64,000 bases of DNA. Source: Bacteroidota bacterium. Lineage in GTDB: Bacteria > Bacteroidota > Bacteroidia > Chitinophagales > Chitinophagaceae. The notes beneath the pieces were generated by a model that saw only the letters and a list, made by a program, of their open reading frames with translations, did not search any database and was not told the origin of the DNA. The DNA lies in the NCBI GenBank assembly GCA_028875875.1, contig JAGWUV010000006.1, forward strand, positions 1-64,000. The letters run 5' to 3'. The position numbers and the translations under genes were made by a program. Shown piece by piece: positions 1 to 9,609 of the stretch (position 1 is its first letter; every line of letters begins with the position of its first letter).

Positions 1-1824
1 GGGAATATATTTAGCCATTACTCCCGAAAGCGTACAGGCATAATCGTAGGTAACAGCATCCTTGGGTTTGTAGCTTTTTACATTGCCATAGGTAACACGC
101 ATGGTAAAATTAGCATCGGGGTAAGTACCCTTCATTTTAGCTGGATTCATTTCAAATAAACCTTTCATGTACAGCCTGCCCAGGTCATTATTTTTGTTAA
201 TGAAAGCCATGTTTTTAGAAGCATAGTTGTTGTTCCAGTTCCTGAGAAAAGCCATTACAGTTGCATAAGCCGGATCTTTTTCTAATGCTTCAACCGTAGG
301 ATGTGCCGTAAAAGCATTCCATTTAGCAGCATCAAAAGCCATAGTATTCTCAACAACATCAGCGGCAAAACGCTTGTATGGGCTTTCTTCTATGCTATTA
401 AATTTCTTAAACAGCTCATCGTAAAATCCTTGCGGTTGCTGTTCCCTCGGAATATCGGTATTGTACAGCATCATCACAGATGCCAATATTTCCTGGTCAC
501 TCTTTTTATTTTCTTCTTTCAGGAAATTTTCTCTTGCCTCAGTGGCAGCAGTAATGGCTTTTGTAATTTCTTCCTGGCTGGCCTCTTTCTTCATCAATAA
601 TTGCTCAAGTGAGCCCCAGCCGGCTGCGTAAGCCAGCAATGGCGAACCCATAATGCCCTCCCTCATGTACATGGCATGCATAGCGTATGGTTTCCATGCC
701 ATATAGTTCTTTTCATAGTCGGAGAAGATGTTTTCGTATTCCGTTTTGCCTTTGGCCCAGCTGATAAAATCGGCCTCCGCTTTTTTCTTTTGCCCGTAGA
801 TATCATACTTGAGCAATTGCTTGGTTTCACCATCATAAAACTTCCAGTAGTTAGCAATAGAAGCGTAAGAGGAAGCGAGTTGCAATTTAACAGCAGGATC
901 TTTCTTCATTTCTTCGAACATATACTGCAAACGCATCTCCCGCAATTTTACCAGTGTAGGGTTGTTGATGGAAGTGCTCAGTTCAACACCGAAAGAAGTT
1001 TCATAGCGGTTAGTTCCACCGGGGTAACCAAAGATCATACTGTAATCTCCATCTTTAAATCCTTTTAAACTTACCGGTAAAAAGTACTTAGGTTTAAGGG
1101 CCACATTGTTCTTGTTATAATTGGCAGGCTTGCCATCGGCACTCATGTACACCCGGAACACTGAAAAATCACCCGTATGCCTTGGCCATTCCCAGTTATC
1201 AGTATCTCCGCCAAACTTACCAATGCTTTCAGGCGGATTACCTACAAGGCGAACATCCCTGTATACATCATATACATATAAGAAGTATTGATTCCCTTTG
1301 AACATGCTGGCTACCACAGCGGCTTTAAACTCGTCACCGGCAGTGGTTTCTTTTACAATGGCAGACTGAATGTTGATGAGCTTTTGAGCTCTTTCCATTC
1401 CTTCTGAATTACCCAGTGCCTCCATTACTTTTTTAGTAACATCTTCAATCCTGTTTAAAAAGCGAACGGTGATTTTGGAGGGAATTTCTTTGCTTGGGTC
1501 GGCAGCCCAAAAACCATCATGTAAATAATTATGTTCAACAGTAGAAGCAGTAGCAATGGCATCGTAGCCGCAATGGTGATTGGTAAAGATCAACCCCTTA
1601 TCACTTACAATTTCCCCGGTACATCCACCACCAAAAATGATGATTGCATCTTTTAACGAGGAATGATTAATGCTGTACAGCTGGTCGGCTTTCAGTTTCA
1701 GGCCTTTCTTCACCATATCTTTATATACTTGTTCTCCCAGTAGCATAGGAATCCACATGCCTTCATCGGCATAGGTTTTGGCAAAAAGCAATACAAAGGC
1801 AATCGCCAGGAATGATTTTCTCAT
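1..1824 (-). CDS. S46 family dipeptidyl-peptidase (DPP7/DPP11 type), 3' end cut by window edge
   Basis: Exported serine peptidase that removes dipeptides from the N-terminus of oligopeptides in the periplasm of Bacteroidota. The frame is open for all 608 codons from the ATG at 1822-1824 to the left edge, so the C-terminus is outside the window. A signal peptide covers about residues 1-19. The S46 motif TNHHCGYD (residues 81-88) holds the catalytic His, and the WPRHTGDFSVFRVY segment further on carries the expected catalytic Asp. The catalytic Ser (in a GNSGSP-type motif) would lie beyond the edge. It is transcribed divergently from the sigma-factor operon. Family assignment is firm; DPP7 versus DPP11 specificity cannot be decided from this part. 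Confidence 0.9.
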   Translation of the reverse strand, partial: MRKSFLAIAFVLLFAKTYADEGMWIPMLLGEQVYKDMVKKGLKLKADQLYSINHSSLKDAIIIFGGGCTGEIVSDKGLIFTNHHCGYDAIATASTVEHNYLHDGFWAADPSKEIPSKITVRFLNRIEDVTKKVMEALGNSEGMERAQKLINIQSAIVKETTAGDEFKAAVVASMFKGNQYFLYVYDVYRDVRLVGNPPESIGKFGGDTDNWEWPRHTGDFSVFRVYMSADGKPANYNKNNVALKPKYFLPVSLKGFKDGDYSMIFGYPGGTNRYETSFGVELSTSINNPTLVKLREMRLQYMFEEMKKDPAVKLQLASSYASIANYWKFYDGETKQLLKYDIYGQKKKAEADFISWAKGKTEYENIFSDYEKNYMAWKPYAMHAMYMREGIMGSPLLAYAAGWGSLEQLLMKKEASQEEITKAITAATEARENFLKEENKKSDQEILASVMMLYNTDIPREQQPQGFYDELFKKFNSIEESPYKRFAADVVENTMAFDAAKWNAFTAHPTVEALEKDPAYATVMAFLRNWNNNYASKNMAFINKNNDLGRLYMKGLFEMNPAKMKGTYPDANFTMRVTYGNVKSYKPKDAVTYDYACTLSGVMAKYIP

Positions 1825-1954
1825 GAGTAAAAAATTTAGTCTAAGCAAATCTACTTCTTCTCTGTGTATGGAAATACTCTTGAAAACCAATTAAACTTTT
1901 TAGGTTTACTCCCGTCTTTACTGCCATTAACCGAACTTTTATTAATTTCCCTGC

Positions 1955-2500
1955 ATGCAAACAGATGATAAAGTTTTACTTCATCAATTTAAAGAAGCTG
2001 CTACCAAAGAAAGGGCCTTTACTAGCATTATTAAAAAATACCAGGAGAAGCTTTACTGGCATGTGCGAAGAATGGTAGTAGACCACGATGATGCAAATGA
2101 TGTATTGCAAAACACGTTTATAAAGGTGTGGAACGGACTTGAAAATTTTAGGGAAGATAGCCAGCTGTATACGTGGTTGTATCGAATTGCAACAAACGAA
2201 AGCCTCACTTTTTTGGAACAACAAAAAAAGAAGAGCGCTATTAGTTTAGATGAGGTTGAAAGCGGACTTAGCAATAAAGTAAAGGCTTCTGAAAATTTTG
2301 ATGTGAACAAGCTGGAATGGAAGTTACAACTGGCCATACAACAACTTCCGGAGAAACAAAGGCTGGTTTTTAACCTGAGATATTACGATGAAATGCCTTA
2401 CGAAGAAATGAGCCGGATACTCGAAACCAGTGAAGGTGCATTAAAGGCCAGTTACCATCATGCTGCAAAAAAAATAGAGGAATTTATAAAAAATCATTAA
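1955..2500 (+). CDS. ECF-type RNA polymerase sigma factor
   Basis: A 181-residue sigma-70 family protein of the extracytoplasmic-function type. Region 2 lies at about residues 20-95, with the -10-recognition stretch DDANDVLQNTFIKVWNGL. Region 4 lies at about 115-178 (LPEKQRLVFNLRYYDEMPYE, then the helix-turn-helix ending in KKIEEF). Regions 3 and 1.1 are absent, as usual for ECF factors. It is followed after 44 nt by a membrane protein (2545-3270) and a secreted protein (3290-3709) on the same strand, which probably form one regulon module. Its target promoters cannot be read from the window. Confidence 0.9.
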   Translation: MQTDDKVLLHQFKEAATKERAFTSIIKKYQEKLYWHVRRMVVDHDDANDVLQNTFIKVWNGLENFREDSQLYTWLYRIATNESLTFLEQQKKKSAISLDEVESGLSNKVKASENFDVNKLEWKLQLAIQQLPEKQRLVFNLRYYDEMPYEEMSRILETSEGALKASYHHAAKKIEEFIKNH

Positions 2501-2544
2501 AACCATTAAACATTTACCATTTTGGGTAGTCTTATCAAGCATTA

Positions 2545-3270
2545 ATGGAAAACAGAGAAATGATATTGAGTGAATTGAAGGAGTTAAGCCCATTACTGGC
2601 GGGGATTCCTGCCCAAGTGCCTTATACTTTGCCCCATAACTATTTTGAGCAATTTCCGGATCTGGTGGTTGAAAAAATTTTTATAGCAGAAAGAACCTCT
2701 GTTTCTAATTTATATCCAGTTCCACGAAATTACTTTGAACAACTCCCTGAAAATATTATGCTGCGCATCAAAACGCAGGACGGTGGGAAAAACGAGGTTT
2801 TTGAAGAATTGGAAGAAGTTGCTCCGTTTTTAAATACCATTCCTAAAACAACACCCTATTCAGTTCCCGGAAATTATTTTTCTACTTTAGTACCTACAGC
2901 TGAAGCAAATGCGCAGCCTGCAGCAAGGATCGTTAGTTTCAGAAAAACGCGTAAATTCATCACTTATTTTGCAGCCGCTGTTATGGCCGGTGTATTGGTT
3001 ACAGGAGCTTATTTGTATACAGGAAACAGTCGCGAAACTTTTGATTTCAATAAAGAAGTGAACAATTTGAGTGATGATGAATTGGAGAGTTATTTAGATA
3101 CTTCTTTTCGTACCAGTTCCTATACAGCAGATACTGCCAATTTATCGGAAGTAGAGCTGCCTGATATGCAGGAGAATCTGCAAATGATTAGTGATGAAGA
3201 ATTACAAAAATATGTAACCGATAATGAAGAGCCTACCGAGAAGAGCCAGTCAGACGGATCTGGTAGTTAG
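2545..3270 (+). CDS. putative membrane partner (anti-sigma-like) of the ECF sigma factor, with repeated NYF motifs
   Basis: A 241-residue protein with one membrane segment at about residues 139-158. The N-terminal part before the membrane holds three degenerate copies of a motif [LV]P-x-NYF (NYF at 32-34, 62-64 and 110-112). Two copies are preceded by an acidic helix of the type ELxELxPxLxxIP. The C-terminal part carries two further short repeats of the form SD[DE]ELxxY[LV] (about 173-181 and 216-223). Position directly behind the sigma gene and the single-membrane-span layout suggest an anti-sigma role. No zinc-binding anti-sigma motif or FecR domain is visible, so that function is inferred from context only. 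Confidence 0.6.
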   Translation: MENREMILSELKELSPLLAGIPAQVPYTLPHNYFEQFPDLVVEKIFIAERTSVSNLYPVPRNYFEQLPENIMLRIKTQDGGKNEVFEELEEVAPFLNTIPKTTPYSVPGNYFSTLVPTAEANAQPAARIVSFRKTRKFITYFAAAVMAGVLVTGAYLYTGNSRETFDFNKEVNNLSDDELESYLDTSFRTSSYTADTANLSEVELPDMQENLQMISDEELQKYVTDNEEPTEKSQSDGSGS

Positions 3271-3289
3271 TTAGTAACCCTTAAGTAAT

Positions 3290-3709
3290 ATGAAAAAAAT
3301 ATTTGTTGTACTTGTTTTGGTTTTCTCAATACCATTGTTAACCATTGCTCAGAATCAAAAGCCCGGGCAAACGCAAAGACCTGGAGTTTTGGCTAATGTG
3401 CAAGGATTGAAAATTGCTTATATTACCCGTGAGCTTAACTTAAGTACTGATGAGGCACAGAAATTCTGGCCCGTGTATTATGGTTTTAATGATGAGATGA
3501 AAGCCGTTCGGCAAAAGTATAAGGACGATGTGCTTGGCTTTGATGAGGCAAGTCTTTCGGTAAAGAAAAAATATTACAACGAGTTTAAAAAGGTATTGGG
3601 GTCTGACGAAAGAGCCAATAAGGTGTTCATGGTTGACAGGAACTTTGGAGCAGCACTAAAACGCGAACTGGATAAGCGAAAAGAATTACGCAAGGAAAGA
3701 AAAAGATAA
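3290..3709 (+). CDS. secreted helical protein, Spy/CpxP-like
   Basis: A 139-residue exported protein with a clear signal peptide (residues 1-20, ending TIAQ). The rest is predicted helical and charged. It contains the segment YITRELNLSTDEAQKFWPVY, which resembles the LTxxQ-like helices of periplasmic Spy/CpxP/heavy-metal-sensor proteins, and a very basic C-terminus (KRKELRKERKR). It is the third gene of the sigma-factor cluster and ends in a strong terminator. A role in envelope-stress sensing or chaperoning is plausible but inferred; the fold assignment rests on a short motif. Confidence 0.55.
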   Translation: MKKIFVVLVLVFSIPLLTIAQNQKPGQTQRPGVLANVQGLKIAYITRELNLSTDEAQKFWPVYYGFNDEMKAVRQKYKDDVLGFDEASLSVKKKYYNEFKKVLGSDERANKVFMVDRNFGAALKRELDKRKELRKERKR

Positions 3710-3730
3710 TATTGATTTGCGATTGTAGAA

Positions 3731-3766
3731 AAGCTATCCCGATAAATTATTGGGATAGCTTTTTTT
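3731..3766 (+). terminator. Rho-independent terminator after the sigma-factor cluster
   Basis: A 10-bp perfect stem (AAGCTATCCC 3731-3740 with GGGATAGCTT 3752-3761), an 11-nt loop and a T-run. It lies between the convergent genes ending at 3709 and 3768. The upstream A-rich side suggests partial use from the minus strand too. Confidence 0.85.
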
Positions 3767-3767
3767 A

Positions 3768-4505
3768 TTAGCCCGGATAAACCGGCGATTTGATGTCGTG
3801 ATAGAATAAGAAAGTCCATTCTTCTGCCTGCCCTTGCTGCCACCATTTTTGTCTTAGTTCCATGCATTTCTTACCATCAAAATCATATTTGGCAATGAAC
3901 TTATTCTTCATTTGCTGGAGTTGTGGGGCATCATCTCCTCCAAAAAATATTTTCTTTCCATCTTCCATGATCCAGAATACCTGGTGGTAAGGGCTGTGTG
4001 CCGCCGTTATCTCATGTTGAATATACCCATCAATGATTCCATCTCCATCCAGCCAAATTACCTGCGGATTATTTTCAAGCACAGATAATTCTTCAGGCAT
4101 GAAAGATGGGAATCCTGTTTCCATGGCAAAAGCATATTCTTTACGCTGTACATAATAAGTAGCCTTAGGAAAGGATAAATGATAGTTGCCTACATAATCT
4201 CTTTTACTCAATCCTCCTGCATGATCTTTATGCAAATGGCTCATCAGCACTTTGGTTACCTGTTCCGGCTCTATACCATTGGAACGAAGATTGGCGTGTA
4301 ACTGTAAACCACCATCCTTGCTAAAGCCCAGGCCGGTATCAATGAGTAAAATATCTGTATTGGTGATGATGGCAAAGGGTTGTACTTCCACCAACAAACT
4401 ACCCACCGGTCTTTGCTGCAGATCATCTTCATCCAAATTGAAAGGCACAAAAATTTTAGTCTTATCAATAGTAAACGAACCTTCTGAAAGGGGAATGATT
4501 TTCAT
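3768..4505 (-). CDS. metallo-beta-lactamase-fold hydrolase
   Basis: A 245-residue cytoplasmic protein (no signal peptide) with the zinc-binding motif SHLHKDHAGG (H90, H92, D94, H95). A later His lies in AAHSPYH, and an Asp ligand in FFGGDDA. The N-terminal GSLLVEVQPFAIITN and LLIDTGLG strands are typical of lactonase/hydrolase MBL proteins. The substrate is not identifiable; quorum-quenching lactonases, phosphodiesterases and generic hydrolases share this layout. It stands alone between the sigma cluster and rodA, 77 nt downstream of the rodA stop codon. Confidence 0.8.
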   Translation of the reverse strand: MKIIPLSEGSFTIDKTKIFVPFNLDEDDLQQRPVGSLLVEVQPFAIITNTDILLIDTGLGFSKDGGLQLHANLRSNGIEPEQVTKVLMSHLHKDHAGGLSKRDYVGNYHLSFPKATYYVQRKEYAFAMETGFPSFMPEELSVLENNPQVIWLDGDGIIDGYIQHEITAAHSPYHQVFWIMEDGKKIFFGGDDAPQLQQMKNKFIAKYDFDGKKCMELRQKWWQQGQAEEWTFLFYHDIKSPVYPG

Positions 4506-4582
4506 GCTGCAAATGTCTGTTATTATCAGGATTAGAGCATAAAATGGAGACTCGCTGCTCCACTAAATTTCGTAACTCATAA

Positions 4583-5923
4583 TTATCGAAGTACCATTTG
4601 TCTGTCTGCATCCAGTCTTACCATGATGAATATAAGAATGGTAAAGGTGAGCAAGGATGATCCCCCATAACTGATCAGGGGCAACGGAATACCGATAATA
4701 GGGAAGAGGCCTATCGTCATACATACGTTCACCGTTATATGGAAGAAGATAATACTGGCTACGCTGTAGGCATATACTCGGCTGAAAGTGCTTCGTTGCC
4801 TTTCGGCAATTCGTACAATCCTGAATAGAAGGAACAGGTAAATGCTTAGAAAAAGAAAACTACCCACAAAACCAAAGGCTTCGCCAATGGAAGTAAAAAT
4901 GAAATCGGTATGCTGTTCAGGCACATACTTGCCTCTCGTTTGTGTGCCTTTTAAAAATCCCTGTCCCATCACGCCACCCGAGCCGATCGCAATTTTACTC
5001 TGGCGAACGTTATAATCATCAGGCTTTTTAGCAGGTTTGGTATCAGTAGATTTTCCCCTATGATGGTTTTGCGAACAATCATAATCTTTTCCCACCATGC
5101 TGTAAATACGTGTACTCTGGTAGCACTGAAAAACATTGTTGAAAATGTAAGGAACGGCGAAGCGTTGTACCCCAACACAAACGGCCCATAAGGCAATGAT
5201 GAGGGTAAGTACCCTTTTCTTTTTCTTGATCTGCTTTTTGAGGATGTAAATACAGAGTGCAGCAATGCCTGTAAGTGTTGCAGCCAGAATATTGGGCTCC
5301 ACTACCAGTGTAGCAACTACCAGAACACCAAAAGAAAATCCAATGATCAGTAACCCTGGCGGAAGACCTTCCCTGTACATGACAATAAAAAAAGAAAAAT
5401 AAACCAGTGCCAGTCCTGTTTCATTTTGAAATACGGATAAAGCGGCCGGTGCCAAAGCAATAATACCTCCGATTACCTGCGACTTTACTTTTGTAAAATC
5501 TGTTTCCTGGCGTGACAGGAATTTGGCCAACGCCAAAGCTGTAAAGATCTTACACAGTTCTGCGGGCTGTAAATTAAAACCTCCACCCAATGGAATCCAG
5601 CTCTTGGAGCCATTAATGGTTTTACCTACCACAAATGTGGCCATCATGAGCAAAATACCAAAAGCATACATGAGATTGGCAAAGGCTGTAAATAATTTAC
5701 TATCTGCCAGCAGTATAAAAGTGGCCATCACTACACAAATACCCGTGAACATAAGTTGCTTGCTGTAATTGGTTTTCCCGCCGATAAATGAAGCGGCCCA
5801 ATCTGTTCCCTGCCTGTATTCAACCATAAAGATGCACAGGATACCTATGCCCACCAGTATGGCATATAACCAGACAACCAGCCAATCAACGCCTTGCGAT
5901 ATATTGTTATTCCTGTTATTCAT
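4583..5923 (-). CDS. rodA: rod shape-determining protein RodA (SEDS glycosyltransferase)
   Basis: Peptidoglycan glycosyltransferase of the SEDS family that works with PBP2 in cell elongation. 446 residues with about ten membrane segments. Family motifs: GSKSWIPLGGGFNLQPAELCKI (in parts), QSKIAIGSGGVMGQGFLKGTQT, PEQHTDFIF, and the final PLISYGGSSLLT. It is longer than E. coli RodA because of a charged loop at about residues 225-310 that contains two Cys and a His pair. The start is 3 nt downstream of the PBP2 stop, so the two genes are translationally close, matching their joint function. Confidence 0.95.
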   Translation of the reverse strand: MNNRNNNISQGVDWLVVWLYAILVGIGILCIFMVEYRQGTDWAASFIGGKTNYSKQLMFTGICVVMATFILLADSKLFTAFANLMYAFGILLMMATFVVGKTINGSKSWIPLGGGFNLQPAELCKIFTALALAKFLSRQETDFTKVKSQVIGGIIALAPAALSVFQNETGLALVYFSFFIVMYREGLPPGLLIIGFSFGVLVVATLVVEPNILAATLTGIAALCIYILKKQIKKKKRVLTLIIALWAVCVGVQRFAVPYIFNNVFQCYQSTRIYSMVGKDYDCSQNHHRGKSTDTKPAKKPDDYNVRQSKIAIGSGGVMGQGFLKGTQTRGKYVPEQHTDFIFTSIGEAFGFVGSFLFLSIYLFLLFRIVRIAERQRSTFSRVYAYSVASIIFFHITVNVCMTIGLFPIIGIPLPLISYGGSSLLTFTILIFIMVRLDADRQMVLR

Positions 5924-5926
5924 GGG

Positions 5927-8047
5927 TTAGGCCTTAATGTTTTTCTTTCTCTTTTCCTCATCAGTTGTTAATGCTGCCAGGTTGCGGATATTTTTCTTTT
6001 TAGAAGTATCTTTTTTAGGCACCGGAACAGTTGGTTGGGCTTGTTGTGGTACCGTATTTTTTATTTCAGGAGCTAGTTCTTCTTCAGCTGCAGTATCAAC
6101 CGGCTCTTCTACTTTTTTCTGCAATGATTGTAACTCTCTTGCCTGTTTAATAGAATCTCTCTTCGCCATAGCCACTCGCATCAAATAAGGGATCAGGTTT
6201 TTATTGGCAAACTCTTCCATCTTGGCTTTACGCTCAGGTCCTGCAATAGAATCACGTAAATATTTTTCAACGATAAAACTGGCAATAGGTGCAGCAGCCC
6301 AGGCACCTTGTCCGGCATTCTCACAAATCACCGCTATGGCAATTTTAGGATTATCCCTGGGAGCAAAAGCACCAAAGAAGGAGTGGTCTTGCTGTTTTTC
6401 CACTTTCCCATTCACCTTGGCATAGTTCTCTACCGTTCCTGTTTTTCCGCACATAATAATACCCGGTATTTTCGATCCTGCTGCCGTACCATATTCTACC
6501 ACGGCCTGCATACCATCCTGAACGGCATCAAAAATGGAATCGGGGATTCGTTTATCCGTGAAATGTTTTTCTTTAAAAGCATCTAATAAGTGCAGTTCAT
6601 CACCACCATCAATTGAATCTACCACATGCGGAGTATAATACCATCCCTTATTGGCAATGATAGCCATTACATTGGCTAACTGGATCATGGTGGTTTGAAC
6701 TTCACCCTGGCCTATGGCATTGGAAATGATATTGCAGGAATACCACTTCGGTCCAAATATTTTCCTGTAATATTTTGAAACGGGCAGGTTACCATTCTTC
6801 TCTGAAGGAAGGTCTACACCCAGCCTATGCCCCAACCCAAATGTATAGGCATACTCGTTAAAAGCCGATAAGGCACTGTCGGCACCACCAAACTTCGGCT
6901 GGTCTAAAAACCTTTTGTACACAGTGGAGAAATAAGTGTTATCGCTATGTGCTACAGCATCTTTAAAATTAAAAACCCCTTTGTCTAAACATTTAGGTTT
7001 CCCGGTTCCGCAACCAGTAAAATAACCCGGGCAGGCAATGGTGGTTTGCTCGGTGATCACTCCTTCGGTTAAACCAATGATACCGGATACCGTTTTAAAC
7101 GTAGAACCCGGAGAATATTTATTGCCCAAAGCCCTGTTATTGAATGGTAAACGCGGATCAAGCAATAATTCTGAAAAATGCTTTCTTCGCTGGCTTCCTG
7201 TTAAATAGTTGGGGTTATAGGTTGGAGCACTTACCATGCATAATATACCACCTGTTCTGGGGTCGATGGCTACAATACTGCCCACTTTATTCTGCATCAG
7301 TTTTTCACCCAGTTGCTGAAGATCTATATCAAGACTCGTATATAAATTTTTTCCGGCGATGGCCGCAGTATCATAAGCACCGTTCTCATAAGGCCCCTGG
7401 ATACGGCTTTTATTGTCTTTAATAAAACGTTGCACCCCTCTTTGCCCCATCAGTACCTTTTCATAGGTTCTTTCCAACCCGGTCATACCTGCATAATCCC
7501 CCATTTCATAACCTTCCTCTTTATGCCTTCTAAGAAAGCTGGTATCTACTTCGGCAATATATCCAAGCACACTGGCTCCGATATTGTAGGGATAGGTGCG
7601 GGCTTTTCTTTCGCTTAAAATGAATCCGGGAAATCTATACATATTCTCATTCAGCCGGGCATACATTTCATCTGAAAGTAAAGGCTCAAAAACGCTGGGT
7701 CGAACGGAAGTATTCTTAAAAATGATCTCCTTCATTCGCTTCCTGTATTCTGAAGTATCAATACCCAATAAGCTGCATAAGCCTACGGTATCCGTTCCTT
7801 TGGTTTCGGAAGGGGTAACTACTAAATCGAACATCACCGTATTTTGAAGAAGGCTTCTTTTTTTTCTGTCGAAAATGATACCCCTGTCCGGGTAAACCAC
7901 TTTTCTGAAAATAGCGTTACTCTCTGCCGCAATTTTATATTTCGGAGAGAACATTTGCAAGTGTATTAACTGGCCAATAATAATAACAAATACACTGGTA
8001 AAGATGATCTGGATAACTCTGCTCCTGCTTTGATTGAATACCGGCAT
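5927..8047 (-). CDS. mrdA: penicillin-binding protein 2 (elongasome transpeptidase)
   Basis: DD-transpeptidase that cross-links peptidoglycan during elongation. 706 residues: one N-terminal membrane anchor (about 9-28), a PBP dimerisation/pedestal domain, then the transpeptidase domain with the SxxK motif (S315-TFK), an SxN motif (HSDN) and the KTG triad (K535-TG). The C-terminal tail of roughly 70 residues is Lys/Glu/Pro rich and low-complexity. It is flanked by rodA (3 nt) and mreD (155 nt), completing a mreBCD-mrdA-rodA gene order. Confidence 0.95.
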   Translation of the reverse strand: MPVFNQSRSRVIQIIFTSVFVIIIGQLIHLQMFSPKYKIAAESNAIFRKVVYPDRGIIFDRKKRSLLQNTVMFDLVVTPSETKGTDTVGLCSLLGIDTSEYRKRMKEIIFKNTSVRPSVFEPLLSDEMYARLNENMYRFPGFILSERKARTYPYNIGASVLGYIAEVDTSFLRRHKEEGYEMGDYAGMTGLERTYEKVLMGQRGVQRFIKDNKSRIQGPYENGAYDTAAIAGKNLYTSLDIDLQQLGEKLMQNKVGSIVAIDPRTGGILCMVSAPTYNPNYLTGSQRRKHFSELLLDPRLPFNNRALGNKYSPGSTFKTVSGIIGLTEGVITEQTTIACPGYFTGCGTGKPKCLDKGVFNFKDAVAHSDNTYFSTVYKRFLDQPKFGGADSALSAFNEYAYTFGLGHRLGVDLPSEKNGNLPVSKYYRKIFGPKWYSCNIISNAIGQGEVQTTMIQLANVMAIIANKGWYYTPHVVDSIDGGDELHLLDAFKEKHFTDKRIPDSIFDAVQDGMQAVVEYGTAAGSKIPGIIMCGKTGTVENYAKVNGKVEKQQDHSFFGAFAPRDNPKIAIAVICENAGQGAWAAAPIASFIVEKYLRDSIAGPERKAKMEEFANKNLIPYLMRVAMAKRDSIKQARELQSLQKKVEEPVDTAAEEELAPEIKNTVPQQAQPTVPVPKKDTSKKKNIRNLAALTTDEEKRKKNIKA

Positions 8048-8202
8048 ATTGTTGGGTGTAACAGTTTAGATATACGGAGTAATGTACACGATGTACAAAA
8101 TTGCTGATAGTTGGCTGATGTAACAATAATGTTTTGCAAAAACTTATACAGTTATGTGAACATATGATACAACCTTGCTTTAATTAGTGATGTAAAATTA
8201 GA

Positions 8203-8736
8203 TCAGGCTGCGTTGGTTTTGAATTTTGCTTTTCTGAAAAAAAGGATCTCTGTAATAAAGATCAATAAGAGGCTGATACCTGTGGTAGCTGCTACCTTGG
8301 TAATGAAGTAAAGGAAATTGCCAAATTGCAGCCATTCAATCAATACAAGATAAAAATGATGTATGAAGGTAAAGAGTGTTACGTATAAAGCATAGGGCGC
8401 TGCTCCCATACTTTTGATGGATGGTTCAATATAGCTCTGCTCCGTTGTTTCCTGTGGTATCAGCAGGTTTAACAGGAATGGTCTTAGAAAAGCAATAAGC
8501 GTACAGCAGGCGGCATGTAGTCCCGGGGTTCCTGAAAAATAATCAAGTGATAAACCGAATAAAAATCCTACCAGCAATAAAACAAACCTGTTGATATTGA
8601 AAGGGAGCCAGAGGATATACAGGAAATACACATAAGGAACGATGAATTGGTGCAAAGGCGGTACCTTATCCAGTACAAATACCTGTACCAGGATGAAAAG
8701 AATAAAGCGTATGATATTTTTTACAATGCTACTCAT
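8203..8736 (-). CDS. mreD: rod shape-determining protein MreD
   Basis: A 177-residue inner-membrane protein with about five hydrophobic segments and few charged residues. It was assigned mainly by size, topology and position between mreC and mrdA; the sequence itself is weakly conserved in this family. Its start codon lies within the last codons of mreC (8-nt overlap), which supports translational coupling. Part of the elongasome scaffold linking MreB to PBP2/RodA. Confidence 0.85.
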   Translation of the reverse strand: MSSIVKNIIRFILFILVQVFVLDKVPPLHQFIVPYVYFLYILWLPFNINRFVLLLVGFLFGLSLDYFSGTPGLHAACCTLIAFLRPFLLNLLIPQETTEQSYIEPSIKSMGAAPYALYVTLFTFIHHFYLVLIEWLQFGNFLYFITKVAATTGISLLLIFITEILFFRKAKFKTNAA

Positions 8737-9586
8737 TCGCTTTGGGCTTTATGGCTTCCAATTTCATTTGTTCTTCGTAACGTGTGTTCTCCACAAGGTC
8801 AACGTACTGAAGTGTAAAGAAATCGGTTGCGGTTTTTATTTTAAGCGTATAAAAATTAGAGGAAGCATCTGAACTGATGGCAGCTACTGTTCCAATCACA
8901 AAACCGGGCGGAAAGTTAGCTGAATAGGTGCTCGTTACCACCGTATCGCCTTTGGCTACTTTAGCACCTTTTGAAATATTTTTCAGAGTAAGGTAGTAGG
9001 GGCTTGTTCCATCCCATTCAATACTGCCAAAGTTGTTGTCTTTCTTCAGCATGGCGCTTACCTTACTGCTGCGGTGCAACAAACTCATGGCTCTACTGAA
9101 ATTATCGCTTACATCTATTACTACACCTGCTATACCATTCGGGCCAATCACCGCCATTCCTTTTTTTACACCTTGTTTTGATCCTCTTTCCAGTATGATG
9201 TAGTTGGTTTGAGAGCTGATAGAATTACCAACCACATAAGCCGGAAGGAACCTGAATTTGCGGTAAGTGCGTGCCGATGAATCTTTTTGTAAAGAATCTA
9301 TATATGTTTTGAAAGAAGAATCAGGTGCTGCATAATCCTGTTTCAGGAGGTTGCGTAAATGGCTGTTTTCTTCGGCCAGCAAACGGTTATTTTCTTTCAG
9401 TGAGAAATAGGTACTGAAATTACTGTATTGCTGGTTTACTCTTCCTGTAACCTCGTTCACCGAATTGGTAAAGAATGCTTCATGTGTTTTACTCGACCTG
9501 CTCAACATTACAATACACAATACCTGTAATGCCACAAAGCATAAAAAGGTAAAGTATCTTCTAATGAACAGGAAAATATTACGCAT
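8729..9586 (-). CDS. mreC: rod shape-determining protein MreC
   Basis: A 285-residue periplasmic scaffold protein that binds PBP2. It has an N-terminal membrane anchor (about 9-27), a coiled-coil stretch (about 55-85, with FSLKENNRLLAEENSHLRNLL) and the two beta-barrel domains, with the family segments NYIILERGSKQGVKKGMAV and GPNGIAGVV. Overlaps mreD by 8 nt. A strong inverted repeat lies between it and mreB. Confidence 0.93.
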   Translation of the reverse strand: MRNIFLFIRRYFTFLCFVALQVLCIVMLSRSSKTHEAFFTNSVNEVTGRVNQQYSNFSTYFSLKENNRLLAEENSHLRNLLKQDYAAPDSSFKTYIDSLQKDSSARTYRKFRFLPAYVVGNSISSQTNYIILERGSKQGVKKGMAVIGPNGIAGVVIDVSDNFSRAMSLLHRSSKVSAMLKKDNNFGSIEWDGTSPYYLTLKNISKGAKVAKGDTVVTSTYSANFPPGFVIGTVAAISSDASSNFYTLKIKTATDFFTLQYVDLVENTRYEEQMKLEAIKPKANE

Positions 9587-9609
9587 CGGTTACTTGCTGG
9601 TAAAGTAAA

